This document shows positions 46,061-54,692 of a stretch of 64,000 nucleotides of DNA, piece after piece. Within the stretch, counting starts at the first letter, position 1. Each line of letters begins with the position of its first letter. The position numbers and the translations under genes were made by a program. The DNA lies in contig NZ_CP077062.1 of assembly GCF_019039255.1 (NCBI RefSeq), forward strand, positions 3,472,001 through 3,536,000, in the 5' to 3' direction. This DNA is from Nocardioides panacis. Its GTDB lineage: Bacteria; Actinomycetota; Actinomycetes; Propionibacteriales; Nocardioidaceae. The notes below the pieces were generated by a model, which saw nothing but the letters and a program-made list of their open reading frames with translations, had not been told where the DNA came from and did not search any database.

Positions 46061-47254
46061 TCAGGGCTGGTGGTCCAGACCGTTCAGCGGAAAGGTCGCC
46101 TCGCGCGTCGCGTGGATGGCCCGGTCCAGCCAGACCGAGGGGTCGTACCCCGCAGACCAATCACGGTACGCCGGGGTGCGACCGTCCGTCATCCGGAAGG
46201 GCCCGGTCCGGCCGAGCAGCGTCTGCACGTGCTCGCGCCATCCCTCCGGCGTCTCGGTGGCCGGGTCGAGCGGTGCGCCGCCCACGATCGCCAGCAAGTG
46301 CGTCCAGGACCGCGGCACCACGTCGACCACCGCGTAGCCGCCGCCCCCGGTGACCAGCCACTTGCCCGCGCACACCTCGTGGGCCAGGTCGTGCAGCGCG
46401 AGGTACGCCGCCCGCTGGCCGTCGACGGTGAGCATCAGGTGCGCCAGCGGGTCCTCGATGTGCGAGTCGCAGCCTTGCTGGGTGACCAGCACGTCCGGCG
46501 CGAACTCGCGCACCAGCGGCGGCACCACGGCGTGGAACGCGCGCAGCCAGCCGGCGTCGGACGTCCCGGGCGGCAGCGCCACGTTCACCGCGCTGCCCTC
46601 CGCGCCCGGGCCGCCGGTGTCGGACGGGAAGCCGGTGCCCGGGAACAGCATCTGGCCGGTCTCGTGCAGGCTGATCGTGAGCACCCGCGGGTCGTCGTAG
46701 AACACCTTCTCGACGCCGTCGCCGTGGTGCACGTCCACGTCGACGTACGCCACCCTCTCGGCGCCGTGGTCCAGCAGCCAGCGGATGCCGACCGCGACGT
46801 CGTTGTAGACGCAGAAGCCGCTCGCCCGGCCGGGCATCGCGTGGTGCAGGCCGCCGGAGATGTTCGCGGCGTGCAGCACCTCACCGGTCCAGACCCGTCG
46901 GGCCGCCTCGACGGTCGCGCCGACGACGTGCGCCGACGCCTCGTGCATGCCCTCGAACGTGGGGTTGTCGGCGGTGCCGAGCCCGCGCTCCTCGATCACC
47001 CGGTAGGGGTCCTTGCCGACCAGCCGCACCGCGTCCATGAACGCCGGGTCGTGCACGGTGGCGACCAGCTCGTCGGAGGCCATCGGCGCGGCCACCGTGA
47101 CCAGGCCCGGTCCGCCGCCTGCGGGCTGCAGCACGCCGAGCTCGCGGGCCAGCAGCACCGTGAGGTCGACCCGGATCGGCGACATGGGGTGGTCGGGCCC
47201 GAAGTCGTAGTCGGTGAGCGTCGGGTCGAACACGACGCAGGCGGGGCCTGACAT
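46061..47254 (-). CDS. acuC: Histone-deacetylase family protein, AcuC-like
   Basis: Zinc-dependent deacetylase of the arginase fold; AcuC in Bacillus deacetylates and reactivates acetyl-CoA synthetase. Motifs are GGLHHAMPGRASGFCVYND (catalytic His pair), VDVDVHHGDG (zinc Asp/His) and TQQGCDSHIEDP (zinc Asp), then GGGGYAV. ATG 47254 starts MSGPACVVFDPTLTDY; length 397 aa. It is divergent from trpS. The true substrate is unproven. Confidence 0.88.
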   Translation of the reverse strand: MSGPACVVFDPTLTDYDFGPDHPMSPIRVDLTVLLARELGVLQPAGGGPGLVTVAAPMASDELVATVHDPAFMDAVRLVGKDPYRVIEERGLGTADNPTFEGMHEASAHVVGATVEAARRVWTGEVLHAANISGGLHHAMPGRASGFCVYNDVAVGIRWLLDHGAERVAYVDVDVHHGDGVEKVFYDDPRVLTISLHETGQMLFPGTGFPSDTGGPGAEGSAVNVALPPGTSDAGWLRAFHAVVPPLVREFAPDVLVTQQGCDSHIEDPLAHLMLTVDGQRAAYLALHDLAHEVCAGKWLVTGGGGYAVVDVVPRSWTHLLAIVGGAPLDPATETPEGWREHVQTLLGRTGPFRMTDGRTPAYRDWSAGYDPSVWLDRAIHATREATFPLNGLDHQP

Positions 47255-47380
47255 GCCGCCGAGACTACCCGCGGCGCGCGTCACTGCCCCGCGCCGGACG
47301 CCGCCGTACGCCGCCGGCCTTCCCACGCGCCGTGGACGGTGCGCACGCGGCGTACCCCGGGTCCAGCGTCCGTAACCCCG

Positions 47381-47407
47381 CGTTACAAGCGCGGGGGTCG
47401 GTAGGAT
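47381..47407 (+). promoter_or_regulatory. Promoter of the trpS leader
   Basis: TTACAA (47381-47386) and TAGGAT (47402-47407), 15 bp apart. The -35 sits in an inverted repeat (CCCCGCG-ttacaag-CGCGGGG). The -10 ends 7 bases before the leader-peptide ATG, implying a leaderless or nearly leaderless transcript. Confidence 0.5.
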
Positions 47408-47414
47408 TCCCCTC

Positions 47415-47444
47415 ATGCGCTTCCTCTGGTGGTCCCCCCTCTAG
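47415..47444 (+). CDS. Tryptophan leader peptide MRFLWWSPL
   Basis: A nine-codon frame, ATG to TAG, with two adjacent Trp codons (TGG TGG at 47427-47432) upstream of trpS. This is the arrangement of a ribosome-mediated attenuator: shortage of charged tRNA-Trp stalls the ribosome at the Trp codons. Streptomyces coelicolor trpRS1 is known to be induced through a Trp-codon leader of this kind. Confidence 0.85.
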   Translation: MRFLWWSPL

Positions 47445-47497
47445 GCGGACTCCCGGCTGCGCACCTCCAGCACCGACGGCCGCCCACGGGCGGCCGT
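47431..47497 (+). promoter_or_regulatory. trpS transcription attenuator
   Basis: Terminator hairpin ACGGCCGCCC (47476-47485) / GGGCGGCCGT (47488-47497), 10 bp, perfect. GGTCC (47431-47435, over the second Trp codon) can pair with GGACT (47447-47451). GGCGG (47444-47448) can instead pair with CCGCC inside the terminator's left arm. A ribosome stalled on Trp codons would mask GGTCC, free the middle segment and block the terminator. Pairings were drawn by eye, without energy calculation. Confidence 0.7.
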
Positions 47498-47544
47498 CCT
47501 GCGTTGCGCCGGACGTCTCCGTGGGCCCACACCCAGGACACGAC

Positions 47545-48534
47545 ATGGACCTCCCCACCCGCAGGCTCAGCCTGCTCACGCCCAGCGGGCACCTGACGCT
47601 GGGCAACCTGCTCGGCGCGCTGCGCGGGATGGCCGCGGACCAGGGCTCCGGCCGCTGCGTCTACGGCGTCTCGGACCTGCACGCGCTGACCACCACGCAC
47701 GACCCGCGCGAGCTCGCCGCCGGCACCCGCGAGCTGCAGACCCTGCTGCTCGCGGCCGGGATCGACCCGGACCGGTCGACGCTGTTCCGGCAGAGCGACG
47801 TCCCGGCGCACACCGGGCTGGCCTACCTGCTGGAGTGCACCGCCTACGTCGGCGAGCTGTCCCGGATGATCCAGTACAAGGAGAAGGGCCGCGACCGGCC
47901 GCAGACCCGGACCTCGCTGCTCACCTACCCGGTGCTGATGGCCGCCGACATCCTGCTGCACCGCCCCACCCACGTGCCGGTCGGCGACGACCAGCGCCAG
48001 CACGTGGAGCTGACCCGGGACCTCGCGGTCCGGTTCAACCGGACCTACGGCGAGGTCTTCACGGTCCCGGAGATCACCACGCCGGCGGCCGGTGCCCGGG
48101 TGCGGGACCTGTCCGACCCCGGCCGCAAGATGAGCAAGTCCGACCCGGTCGGCGCCGGCGTCGTGTACCTGCTCGACCCACCGGACGTGGTGGCCCGCAA
48201 GGTCGCGCGCGCGGTCACCGACTCCGACACCGGCCCGGACGCGGTGCGCCACGACCCCGCGGCCAAGCCCGGGGTGAGCAACCTGCTGGAGATCCTCGGG
48301 GCGTGCACCGGGACCGCCCCGGCGGAGGCCGCGGCCGGCGTCGCGACGTACGGGCAGCTCAAGAAGGCCACCACCGAGGCGGTGCTGTCGGTGCTCGAGC
48401 CGCTGCAGGCGAGGTACGTCGACCTCGCCGCCGACCCCGGGTACGTCGACGAGGTGTACGCCGCGGGCTCGGAGCGCTGCCGGACCGAGACCGCACCGGT
48501 GCTCGCCGCGGCGCGCGAGGCGATCGGGCTCTAG
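47545..48534 (+). CDS. trpS: Tryptophanyl-tRNA synthetase, inducible (TrpRS1-like)
   Basis: Class I synthetase charging tRNA-Trp. The HIGH-type motif is PSGHLTLGNLLGAL and the KMSKS motif is GRKMSKSDP. VPVGDDQRQHVELTRDLA is diagnostic. Length 329 aa. It sits about 100 bp after the Trp leader and its terminator. In Streptomyces the gene at this locus is a second, stress-inducible TrpRS that resists indolmycin; by position and control the same is likely here, but resistance is inference. Its TAG overlaps the marR TAG at CTAG (48531-48534). Confidence 0.95.
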   Translation: MDLPTRRLSLLTPSGHLTLGNLLGALRGMAADQGSGRCVYGVSDLHALTTTHDPRELAAGTRELQTLLLAAGIDPDRSTLFRQSDVPAHTGLAYLLECTAYVGELSRMIQYKEKGRDRPQTRTSLLTYPVLMAADILLHRPTHVPVGDDQRQHVELTRDLAVRFNRTYGEVFTVPEITTPAAGARVRDLSDPGRKMSKSDPVGAGVVYLLDPPDVVARKVARAVTDSDTGPDAVRHDPAAKPGVSNLLEILGACTGTAPAEAAAGVATYGQLKKATTEAVLSVLEPLQARYVDLAADPGYVDEVYAAGSERCRTETAPVLAAAREAIGL

Positions 48535-48992
48535 TCGATCGGGCCGTGGCCGAGGCCGGCGACCCGGGTCAGCAGTCCCTTGAGGGTGGAGACGTCGCGG
48601 GCGGAGAGCCGGTCGGCCCAGAGCTCCTCGACGCGGTGCAGCGCGTCCCGGGCCCACTCGGCGGCGTCCCGGCCCGACGGGGTCAGCGAGACCTGCCGCA
48701 CCCGGCGGTCGGCGGGGTCCGGCTCGACGGTGACGAAGCCGCGGTCGGCGAGGTCGGCGACGAACTCGCCCATCGCCTGCTTGGTCATCCCGGCGATGGT
48801 CGCGAGGTCGCTCAGCCGCCGGCCGCCCTCGAGCGGGACCATCGACAGCACCCGGAGCTGCGAGCCCCGCAACGGGGCCGCCGCGGCGTCGACGGCCTCG
48901 GGGAAGCTGCGGGTCACCTCGCGCTGGGCCAGGTCGAGCAGCTGGACCAGACCGGCGTCGCCGTCCACCGGGAACCCGTTGACCGTGAACAT
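48531..48992 (-). CDS. MarR-family transcriptional regulator
   Basis: 153-aa winged-helix repressor: recognition region RLSDLATIAGMTKQAMGEFVADLADRG, wing VEPDPADRRVRQVSLTPSGRDAA. ATG 48992 lies inside the palindromic operator region shared with the divergent kinase-like gene, so autorepression and control of that gene are likely. Ligand unknown. Confidence 0.9.
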   Translation of the reverse strand: MFTVNGFPVDGDAGLVQLLDLAQREVTRSFPEAVDAAAAPLRGSQLRVLSMVPLEGGRRLSDLATIAGMTKQAMGEFVADLADRGFVTVEPDPADRRVRQVSLTPSGRDAAEWARDALHRVEELWADRLSARDVSTLKGLLTRVAGLGHGPID

Positions 48993-49029
48993 AAGGCAAC
49001 CTTACTATCTCGATCATGGTAAGGCTACC
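48979..49029. promoter_or_regulatory. Divergent marR/kinase promoter with overlapping palindromes
   Basis: Plus strand: TTGACC (48979-48984), 18 bp, TACTAT (49003-49008), then 7 bases to ATG 49016, i.e. leaderless. Palindromes TAAGGCAACCTTA (48992-49004) and GGTAAGGCTACC (49018-49029) flank it and share the AAGG/CCTT core. On the minus strand TAAGGT lies six bases before the marR ATG, so that message may be leaderless too. A MarR dimer on either palindrome would cover both starts. Confidence 0.6.
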
Positions 49030-50182
49030 TGATCAACTGACCGGACTCGGGACGCTCGGCCCCGCGGAGCCGACGGGCGACCTGCTCGGCACGGTCGTCC
49101 GGGCCGCGCTCCGCGACGACTCCGCGGCGGTGCTCGACGCGGCCGCCGTCGCGACCGGCTACCCGTTCACGAGCATCGGCACGGGCGGGCTGTTCCGGGT
49201 CACGGGCACCGCGTCCACGACCGCCGGAGAGCGGCCCTGGTCGGCGTTCGTCAAGGTGCTCCAGCACCCGCGGCACTGGCCGCTGATCGACGCGCTCCCG
49301 CCGCGGGCCGCGGCCGAGATCCTCGCGTTCTTCCCGTGGCGCGAGGAGCTCGACACCCATGAGCGGGTGCTGCCGGCGCTCCCGGCGGGGCTGCGGGTCC
49401 CGGAGGTCTACGCGGCGGCCGACCTGGGCGACGACCGGCTGGCCTGGTGGATGGAGGACGTCGACGCCGACGACGACGCGTGGACCGACGAGGGCTACGC
49501 GCGGGCGGCCCACCTGCTCGCCCGCCTGGCCGCCCGGCGCCGCGCCGGCACCGCCGCGGGCGCCAGCCACCTGCCTGCGGGGTACGGGGTCCGCAAGGTC
49601 CTGGACGCCCGCGGCCCGCTGCTGGCCGGTGCCCTGGCCGACGACGCGCTGTGGGAGCGGCCGGTGGTCACCGGCACCGTCGACCCCGCCTACCGCGCCG
49701 ACCTCGCCCGGGCGCTGGCCGCGATGCCGGCCCTGCTCGAGGAGATGGACACCCTCCCGCTCGCCCTGCCGCACGGCGACGCGGCGCCGGTGAACCTGCT
49801 CCGCCCGCGCGCCGAGCCGACGACCCTGGTGGCGGTGGACTTCGCGTTCCAGTGCCCGCTGCCGCTGGGGCACGACCTGGGCCAGCTGCTCGCCGGCGAG
49901 GTCGAGCGCGGCCGGATGGAGCCCGCCCGGCTCCCGGCGCTGCTGCGGGTCGTCGAGCGGGCGTACGTCGACGGGCTGGCCGCCGAGGGCCTCGACGTCG
50001 CGGCGGGCACCGTGCGCCGCGGGCTGGTGTGCAGCTCGCTGGGGCCCCGGACCCTCCCGGGCGCGTTCCCGGTCGAGCACCTCGACGGCCCCGACACGGA
50101 GGAGCACCGGGCGTTCCTGCGCCGCCGGGCCGGGCTCGGCCGGTTCGCGCTGGACCTCGTGCTGTCCCCCGCGGACGCCTAG
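49016..50182 (+). CDS. Aminoglycoside-phosphotransferase-fold (kinase-like) protein
   Basis: 388-aa protein of the APH/choline-kinase fold. The catalytic motif HGDAAPVNLL (H-x-D-x4-N) and the metal Asp in LVAVDFAFQ are present; the N-terminal lobe includes SAFVKVLQHPRHWP. Divergent from, and probably controlled by, the MarR gene. Substrate could be a small hydroxylated compound or drug; nothing identifies it. The TAG overlaps the proC TAG at CTAG. Confidence 0.78.
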   Translation: MVRLPDQLTGLGTLGPAEPTGDLLGTVVRAALRDDSAAVLDAAAVATGYPFTSIGTGGLFRVTGTASTTAGERPWSAFVKVLQHPRHWPLIDALPPRAAAEILAFFPWREELDTHERVLPALPAGLRVPEVYAAADLGDDRLAWWMEDVDADDDAWTDEGYARAAHLLARLAARRRAGTAAGASHLPAGYGVRKVLDARGPLLAGALADDALWERPVVTGTVDPAYRADLARALAAMPALLEEMDTLPLALPHGDAAPVNLLRPRAEPTTLVAVDFAFQCPLPLGHDLGQLLAGEVERGRMEPARLPALLRVVERAYVDGLAAEGLDVAAGTVRRGLVCSSLGPRTLPGAFPVEHLDGPDTEEHRAFLRRRAGLGRFALDLVLSPADA

Positions 50183-50982
50183 TCCATGCCCTCCGCGAGC
50201 GCCCGGGACCGGTCCCGGGCCGCCTCGATCGCCACCAGGAACGCCGCGCGCACCTTGTGCTCCTCGAGCTGGCGCAGCGCCGCGGCCGTCGTGCCACCCG
50301 GGGAGGTGACCCGCTCGCGGAGCACCACCGGGTGCTCGCCGGTGTCCCGGATCAGGGTGGCCGAGCCGATCACGGTCTGCACCACCAGCTCGGTGGCCGT
50401 GGACCGGGGCAGCCCGAGGTGCACGCCCGCCTCGATCATCGACTCGACGACGAAGAAGATGTAGCCCGGACCCGACCCGCTGATCGCGGTCACCGCGTCC
50501 TGCTGCTTCTCGGGCACCCGGATCACCTTGCCGGTCGAGGCCATCAGCGACTCGGCCTCCAGCAGGTGCGCCTCGTCGCAGTGCGAGCCGCGCGAGATCG
50601 CCGCCATGCCCTCGTCGACCAGCGCCGGGGTGTTCGGCATCACCCGGACCACGGCGGTGCCCTCGGGCAGCCGGGCCTCGAGGAAGGCGGTGGTGATGCC
50701 GGCGGCCAGCGAGACCACCAGCTGCCCCGGGCGTACGACGGGCGCGAGCTCGTCGAGCACCTCGCCCATGTCCTGCGGCTTCACGACCAGCACCAGGGTG
50801 TCGGCCCGGCCGGCGGCGTCGACGTTGGAGACCACCTCGACGCCGTACCGCTCCTCGAGCTCGGCGGCCCGGTCGCGGCGCTTCTCACCGACCAGCAGCT
50901 CGGCCGGGCGGCGGCCGGAACGGACCAGGCCGGAGAGCAGGGTCTCCCCCATCACCCCGGCGCCGATGATGGCGACCGTCAC
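50179..50982 (-). CDS. proC: Pyrroline-5-carboxylate reductase
   Basis: Last step of proline synthesis, reducing P5C with NAD(P)H. N-terminal Rossmann loop AIIGAGVMGETLL and the C-terminal signature region (TSPGGTTAAALRQLEE) are present, plus RVMPNTPALV and ISGSGPGYIFF. Length 267 aa. GTG 50982. It is 9 bp downstream of proline dehydrogenase in the same direction, so synthesis and breakdown genes share a transcript. Confidence 0.96.
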   Translation of the reverse strand: MTVAIIGAGVMGETLLSGLVRSGRRPAELLVGEKRRDRAAELEERYGVEVVSNVDAAGRADTLVLVVKPQDMGEVLDELAPVVRPGQLVVSLAAGITTAFLEARLPEGTAVVRVMPNTPALVDEGMAAISRGSHCDEAHLLEAESLMASTGKVIRVPEKQQDAVTAISGSGPGYIFFVVESMIEAGVHLGLPRSTATELVVQTVIGSATLIRDTGEHPVVLRERVTSPGGTTAAALRQLEEHKVRAAFLVAIEAARDRSRALAEGMD

Positions 50983-50991
50983 GGGGGACCC

Positions 50992-51921
50992 CTACTTCTT
51001 GGAGACGAGCGAGTGGACGAAGAACGTCAGGTTGCTCGGGCGCTCGGCGAGCCGGCGCATCAGGTAGCCGTACCACTCCTGGCCGTAGGGCACGTAGACG
51101 CGCACCTTCTCGCCGGCGTCGGCCAGCCGCTTCTGCTCGTCGGGGCGGATGCCGTAGAGCATCTGGTACTCGTAGCTGCCCTGCGCCCGGCCGTTGCGGG
51201 TGGCGAGCGCGCCTGCGATGTCGACCATCCGCGGGTCGTGCGAGGCGATCATCGGGTAGCCCGCGCCGCCCATCAGCACCTTCAGGCACCGGACGTAGGA
51301 CTTGTCCACGTCGTGCTTGTCCTGGAACGCGACGGACTCGGGCTCGTTGTAGGCGCCCTTGCACAGCCGGACGCGGGAGCCCTCGTAGGCCAGGTCGCGG
51401 CAGTCGGCCTCGGTGCGGCGCAGGTAGGCCTGCAGCACGGCGCCGGTCTCCGGGAAGTCCTTGCGCAGCTCGCGCAGGATGCCGAGCGTGGAGTCGGTGG
51501 TGGTGTGGTCCTCCATGTCGAGGGTCACCGTGGTGCCGGCGTTGCGGGCCGCGTGGCAGATGGTGCGGGCGTTCTCGATCGCGACCTTCTCCCCGACGTC
51601 GGCCAGCGACTGGCCGACCGCCGAGAGCTTGACCGAGACCTCGGCGTTGCGCGCCAGGCCCTGGTCGGCCAGCGCGGACAGCACGTCGAGGTAGGCGGCC
51701 ACGGTCGCGTCGGCCTGCTCCCGGTCGAGAGTGTCCTCGCCGAGGAAGTCGAGCGTGACGTGCAGCCCGGACTCGATCAGCTCACGGGTCGCCTCGACGG
51801 CGTCCTGGGTCGCCTCGCCGGGCACGTAGCGCGACACGATGCCGCTCGACACGGGCATGGCGGTGACGAAGTTCTTGACCTTGTCGCTGCGCGAGAGCAT
51901 CAGCAAGGGCTGCCGTAACAC
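50992..51921 (-). CDS. Proline dehydrogenase (monofunctional)
   Basis: FAD enzyme oxidising proline to P5C and passing electrons to quinone. TIM-barrel signatures are VTLDFLGEDT, LDMEDHTTTD, AYLRRTEAD, RLCKGAYNEP, and SYEYQMLYGIRPDEQKRL. Length 309 aa, so it is the short, single-function type; the P5C dehydrogenase is not on this window. GTG 51921 has GGAGGAG upstream. Confidence 0.95.
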   Translation of the reverse strand: MLRQPLLMLSRSDKVKNFVTAMPVSSGIVSRYVPGEATQDAVEATRELIESGLHVTLDFLGEDTLDREQADATVAAYLDVLSALADQGLARNAEVSVKLSAVGQSLADVGEKVAIENARTICHAARNAGTTVTLDMEDHTTTDSTLGILRELRKDFPETGAVLQAYLRRTEADCRDLAYEGSRVRLCKGAYNEPESVAFQDKHDVDKSYVRCLKVLMGGAGYPMIASHDPRMVDIAGALATRNGRAQGSYEYQMLYGIRPDEQKRLADAGEKVRVYVPYGQEWYGYLMRRLAERPSNLTFFVHSLVSKK

Positions 51922-52004
51922 GAATCTCCTCCAGCGGGGACCTCGGCCGCCTCGTTGCAGCCAGCGCCCAGGCTACGCCGTGCGCGGGACCGGCCCGGCC
52001 GGGG

Positions 52005-52760
52005 TCAGGGGGTACGCCGCCGGAGGGTGGCGGCGCCGAGGGCCAGGCCGGCCAGCGCGAACCCGACGACGACCGCGAGGTCGGACCACACCGACGCCTC
52101 CACGCCGCCGAAGCCGGTGCTGGTGGTGGTCGCGACGGCGGTCATGGCGTCGACCGCGTAGCTCAGCGGGAGCACGTCGGAGATCGCCTCGAGCACCGGC
52201 GGCATCTGGTCGCGCGGCACGAACAGCCCGCACAGCAGGATCTGCGGGATCACCACCGCGGGCATGAACTGCACCGCCTGGAACTCGGTGCGCGCGAACG
52301 CCGAGACGAACAGGCCGAGCGCGGTGCCGAGGACGGCGTCGGCGACCGCCACCACCACGAGCATCCAGGTCGGACCCGAGACGGTGAGGCCCAGCGCGAG
52401 CACCGAGAGCAGCACGGCGAGCACCGACTGCACGGCCGCGACCAGCCCGAAGGCCAGCGCGTAGCCGCCCAGGAAGTCACCCTTGCCGGTGGGCATCGCG
52501 AGCAGCCGTTCGAGGGTGCCCGAGGACCGCTCGCGCAGCGTGGTCACCGAGGTCACCAGGAACATCACGATGAACGGGATGAGCGCCAGCAGCGGCGGGC
52601 CCAGGCTGTCGAAGCCGATGCCGGACTGGTCCCGGAACATCCACCACAGCAGCGTGAGGACCGCGCAGGGCAGCACCAGCAGCATCGCCAGCGTGCGGTG
52701 GTCGCGGCGCAGCTGGGCGAGCACCCGGGCGGCGACCGCCGACGCGATCCGGGCGCTCAC
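52005..52760 (-). CDS. ABC-2 type transporter permease
   Basis: 251-aa membrane protein with about six helices, N-terminal TLAMLLVLPCAVLTLLWW, and the ABC-2 feature SVTTLRERSSGTLERLLAMP between helices 2 and 3. GTG 52760 overlaps the ATPase stop (GTGA). With the ATPase it forms an exporter, probably of a drug or lipid; substrate unknown. Confidence 0.9.
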   Translation of the reverse strand: MSARIASAVAARVLAQLRRDHRTLAMLLVLPCAVLTLLWWMFRDQSGIGFDSLGPPLLALIPFIVMFLVTSVTTLRERSSGTLERLLAMPTGKGDFLGGYALAFGLVAAVQSVLAVLLSVLALGLTVSGPTWMLVVVAVADAVLGTALGLFVSAFARTEFQAVQFMPAVVIPQILLCGLFVPRDQMPPVLEAISDVLPLSYAVDAMTAVATTTSTGFGGVEASVWSDLAVVVGFALAGLALGAATLRRRTP

Positions 52761-53488
52761 GCGGCCGGCCCCTCGACCAGGGCCAGGAACGCCGCCTCCA
52801 CGTCCGTCGTACCGGTGCGGGCGAGGAGCTCGGCCGGGGTCTCGTCCGCGAGCAGCACCCCCTCGCGCATCAGCAGCAGCCGGTCGCACCGCTCGGCCTC
52901 GTCCATCACGTGGCTGGACACGAGGACCGCGGTGCCGGCGTCCGCGAGCGCGTGGAACATCGCCCACAGGTCGCGCCGGAGCACCGGGTCCAGGCCCACG
53001 GTCGGCTCGTCGAGGACCAGCAGCTCGGGCGTGCCGAGCAGCGCCACCGCCAGCGACACCCGGGACCGCTGGCCGCCGGAGAGCCGGCTGACCACCTGGT
53101 CCCGGGCGGCGCGCAGGTCGACCGCGTCGATGCAGCGGTCCACCTCGCTGCTCGGGCCGCCGTGGACGCCGAGGACGCGGGCGAAGAACTGCAGGTTCTC
53201 CGCGACGGTCAGGTCGTCGTAGACGCTGGAGGCCTGGGTGACGTAGCCGACCCGGTCCCGCAGCCGCCGGTCGCCCGCGGGCAGGCCCAGCACCTCGACG
53301 GTCCCGCTGGTCACCACCTGGACGCCCACGACGGCGCGCATCAGCGTGGACTTGCCGCACCCCGAGGGCCCGAGGAGCCCGGTGACCGCGCCGGGCCGTG
53401 TGGAGAAGCCGACGCCGTTCAGCGCCAGCACCCGGCCGCGCCGCACCACGAGGTCGCGTACGTCGATCACCCCCGCGCCCCTCGTCAT
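52757..53488 (-). CDS. ABC transporter ATP-binding protein
   Basis: 243-aa ATPase. Walker A is GLLGPSGCGKSTLM, the signature is RLSGGQRSRVSLA, Walker B is LLVLDEPTVGLD, and the switch His is in VSSHVMDEAERC. It belongs to the DrrA-like exporter group. GTG/ATG region at 53488 gives MTRGAGVIDVRDLVVRRG. It pairs with the permease immediately downstream. Confidence 0.93.
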   Translation of the reverse strand: MTRGAGVIDVRDLVVRRGRVLALNGVGFSTRPGAVTGLLGPSGCGKSTLMRAVVGVQVVTSGTVEVLGLPAGDRRLRDRVGYVTQASSVYDDLTVAENLQFFARVLGVHGGPSSEVDRCIDAVDLRAARDQVVSRLSGGQRSRVSLAVALLGTPELLVLDEPTVGLDPVLRRDLWAMFHALADAGTAVLVSSHVMDEAERCDRLLLMREGVLLADETPAELLARTGTTDVEAAFLALVEGPAA

Positions 53489-53549
53489 AGGTGGCAGTGT
53501 GCTCGCGCGACGGCGCCCGCGTCGAGGACGGACCCCGGGGCCGCCCGGC

Positions 53550-54329
53550 TCAGGACGGCGCGACCGCGAAGTTCAGCCGGGTGAACGCGAGGGCCTCGAG
53601 CAGGTCGAGCTCGCGGGCCGCCCGGTCGGCCGCCTTGCGGGTGTTGATCTCGACGACGACGTGCCCGTCGAAGGCCACCCCGGCGAGGTGCTCGAGCAGC
53701 GCGGCGACCGGCTGGGTGCCCCGGCCCGGCACCAGGTGCTCGTCCTTGGCCGACCCGGTGCCGTCGGTCATGTGGATGTGCCGCAGCCGGCTGCCCAGCC
53801 GCCGGGCCATCGCGACCGGGTCGGACTGGGAGACCGCCGAGTGCGACAGGTCGATGGTGGCGTTGGCGTAGTCCTGCTCGGAGGGGTCCCAGCCGGGGAC
53901 GTAGACCTGCATCTCCCGGCGGGAGGCCCGCCAGGGGTACATGTTCTCCACCGCGAACGCGACGCCGGTGCGCTCCTCGAGCTCGGCGATCCCCTCGACG
54001 AAGGCCCGCGCGTAGTCCCGCTGCCAGCGGAACGGCGGGTGCACGACGACCACGTCGGCGCCGACCGCGACGGCCATCTCGGCGCTCTGCTCGAGCTTGC
54101 CCCAGGGCTCGGTGCCCCAGACCCGCTGGGTGATCAGCAGGCAGGGCGCGTGGATCGCGCACACCGGCATCCCGTGGTGCTCCGAGAGGTGCCGGACCGC
54201 GTCGACCTCCTGGCTGATCGGGTCGATCCCGACCATCACCTCGACCGCGTCGTACCCCAGCCGCGAGGCCAGCTCGAAGCCGTTCGCCGTCGACTCGGGG
54301 TAGACCGAGGCGGTGGACAGGGCGATCAC
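53550..54329 (-). CDS. Sugar phosphate isomerase/epimerase-like TIM-barrel protein
   Basis: 259-aa AP-endonuclease-2/xylose-isomerase-like barrel (Rv0498 position). Possible metal ligands: His in CAIHAPCLL and VVHPPFRW, Glu in FAVENMYPW, Asp/His in [11 protein letters not shown], His in RHIHMTDGT, and Glu in VVVEINTRK. Function is not established. GTG 54329 has a leaderless-type -10 six bases upstream. Confidence 0.83.
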   Translation of the reverse strand: MIALSTASVYPESTANGFELASRLGYDAVEVMVGIDPISQEVDAVRHLSEHHGMPVCAIHAPCLLITQRVWGTEPWGKLEQSAEMAVAVGADVVVVHPPFRWQRDYARAFVEGIAELEERTGVAFAVENMYPWRASRREMQVYVPGWDPSEQDYANATIDLSHSAVSQSDPVAMARRLGSRLRHIHMTDGTGSAKDEHLVPGRGTQPVAALLEHLAGVAFDGHVVVEINTRKAADRAARELDLLEALAFTRLNFAVAPS

Positions 54330-54335
54330 GTCCCG

Positions 54336-54341
54336 AGCCTA
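54336..54341 (-). promoter_or_regulatory. -10 element TAGGCT of the TIM-barrel gene, leaderless type
   Basis: Minus-strand TAGGCT, six bases, then GTG 54329. No ribosome site is present. Confidence 0.5.
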
Positions 54342-54398
54342 GCCACTCACCCGCTCCGTAGAGTCGCGGTCGGACCACTCACCCCACCGGAGGACCCC

Positions 54399-54692
54399 AT
54401 GGCAGACCCCGACGTCGTCGTCGTCGACAACCCCGACGCACACCGCTACGAGGCACGGGACGCCGACGGCACCGTGCTCGGCTTCTCGGCCTACCGCCGG
54501 TCGGGGGAGGTCGTGGTGATCACCCACACCGAGGTCGACGACAGCCAGGAGGGTCGCGGCATCGGGTCGGTGCTGGTCCGCGGGGCGCTGGACGACATCC
54601 GGGCCTCGGGCCGGACGGTGCGCCCGGTGTGCCCGTTCGTGCGGGCCTGGATCGACCGGCACGAGGACTACGCCGACCTGGTCAGCGACTGA
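54399..54692 (+). CDS. Small GNAT-type N-acetyltransferase (Acetyltransf_CG-like)
   Basis: 97-aa minimal acetyltransferase with [19 protein letters not shown] and [18 protein letters not shown] (acetyl-CoA loop) and [18 protein letters not shown] at the C-terminus, typical of the YidJ/GTLF3B-like group. ATG 54399 has GGAGG 5 bases upstream. Its 3' end overlaps the convergent ppx gene by 11 bp. Function unknown. Confidence 0.87.
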   Translation: MADPDVVVVDNPDAHRYEARDADGTVLGFSAYRRSGEVVVITHTEVDDSQEGRGIGSVLVRGALDDIRASGRTVRPVCPFVRAWIDRHEDYADLVSD

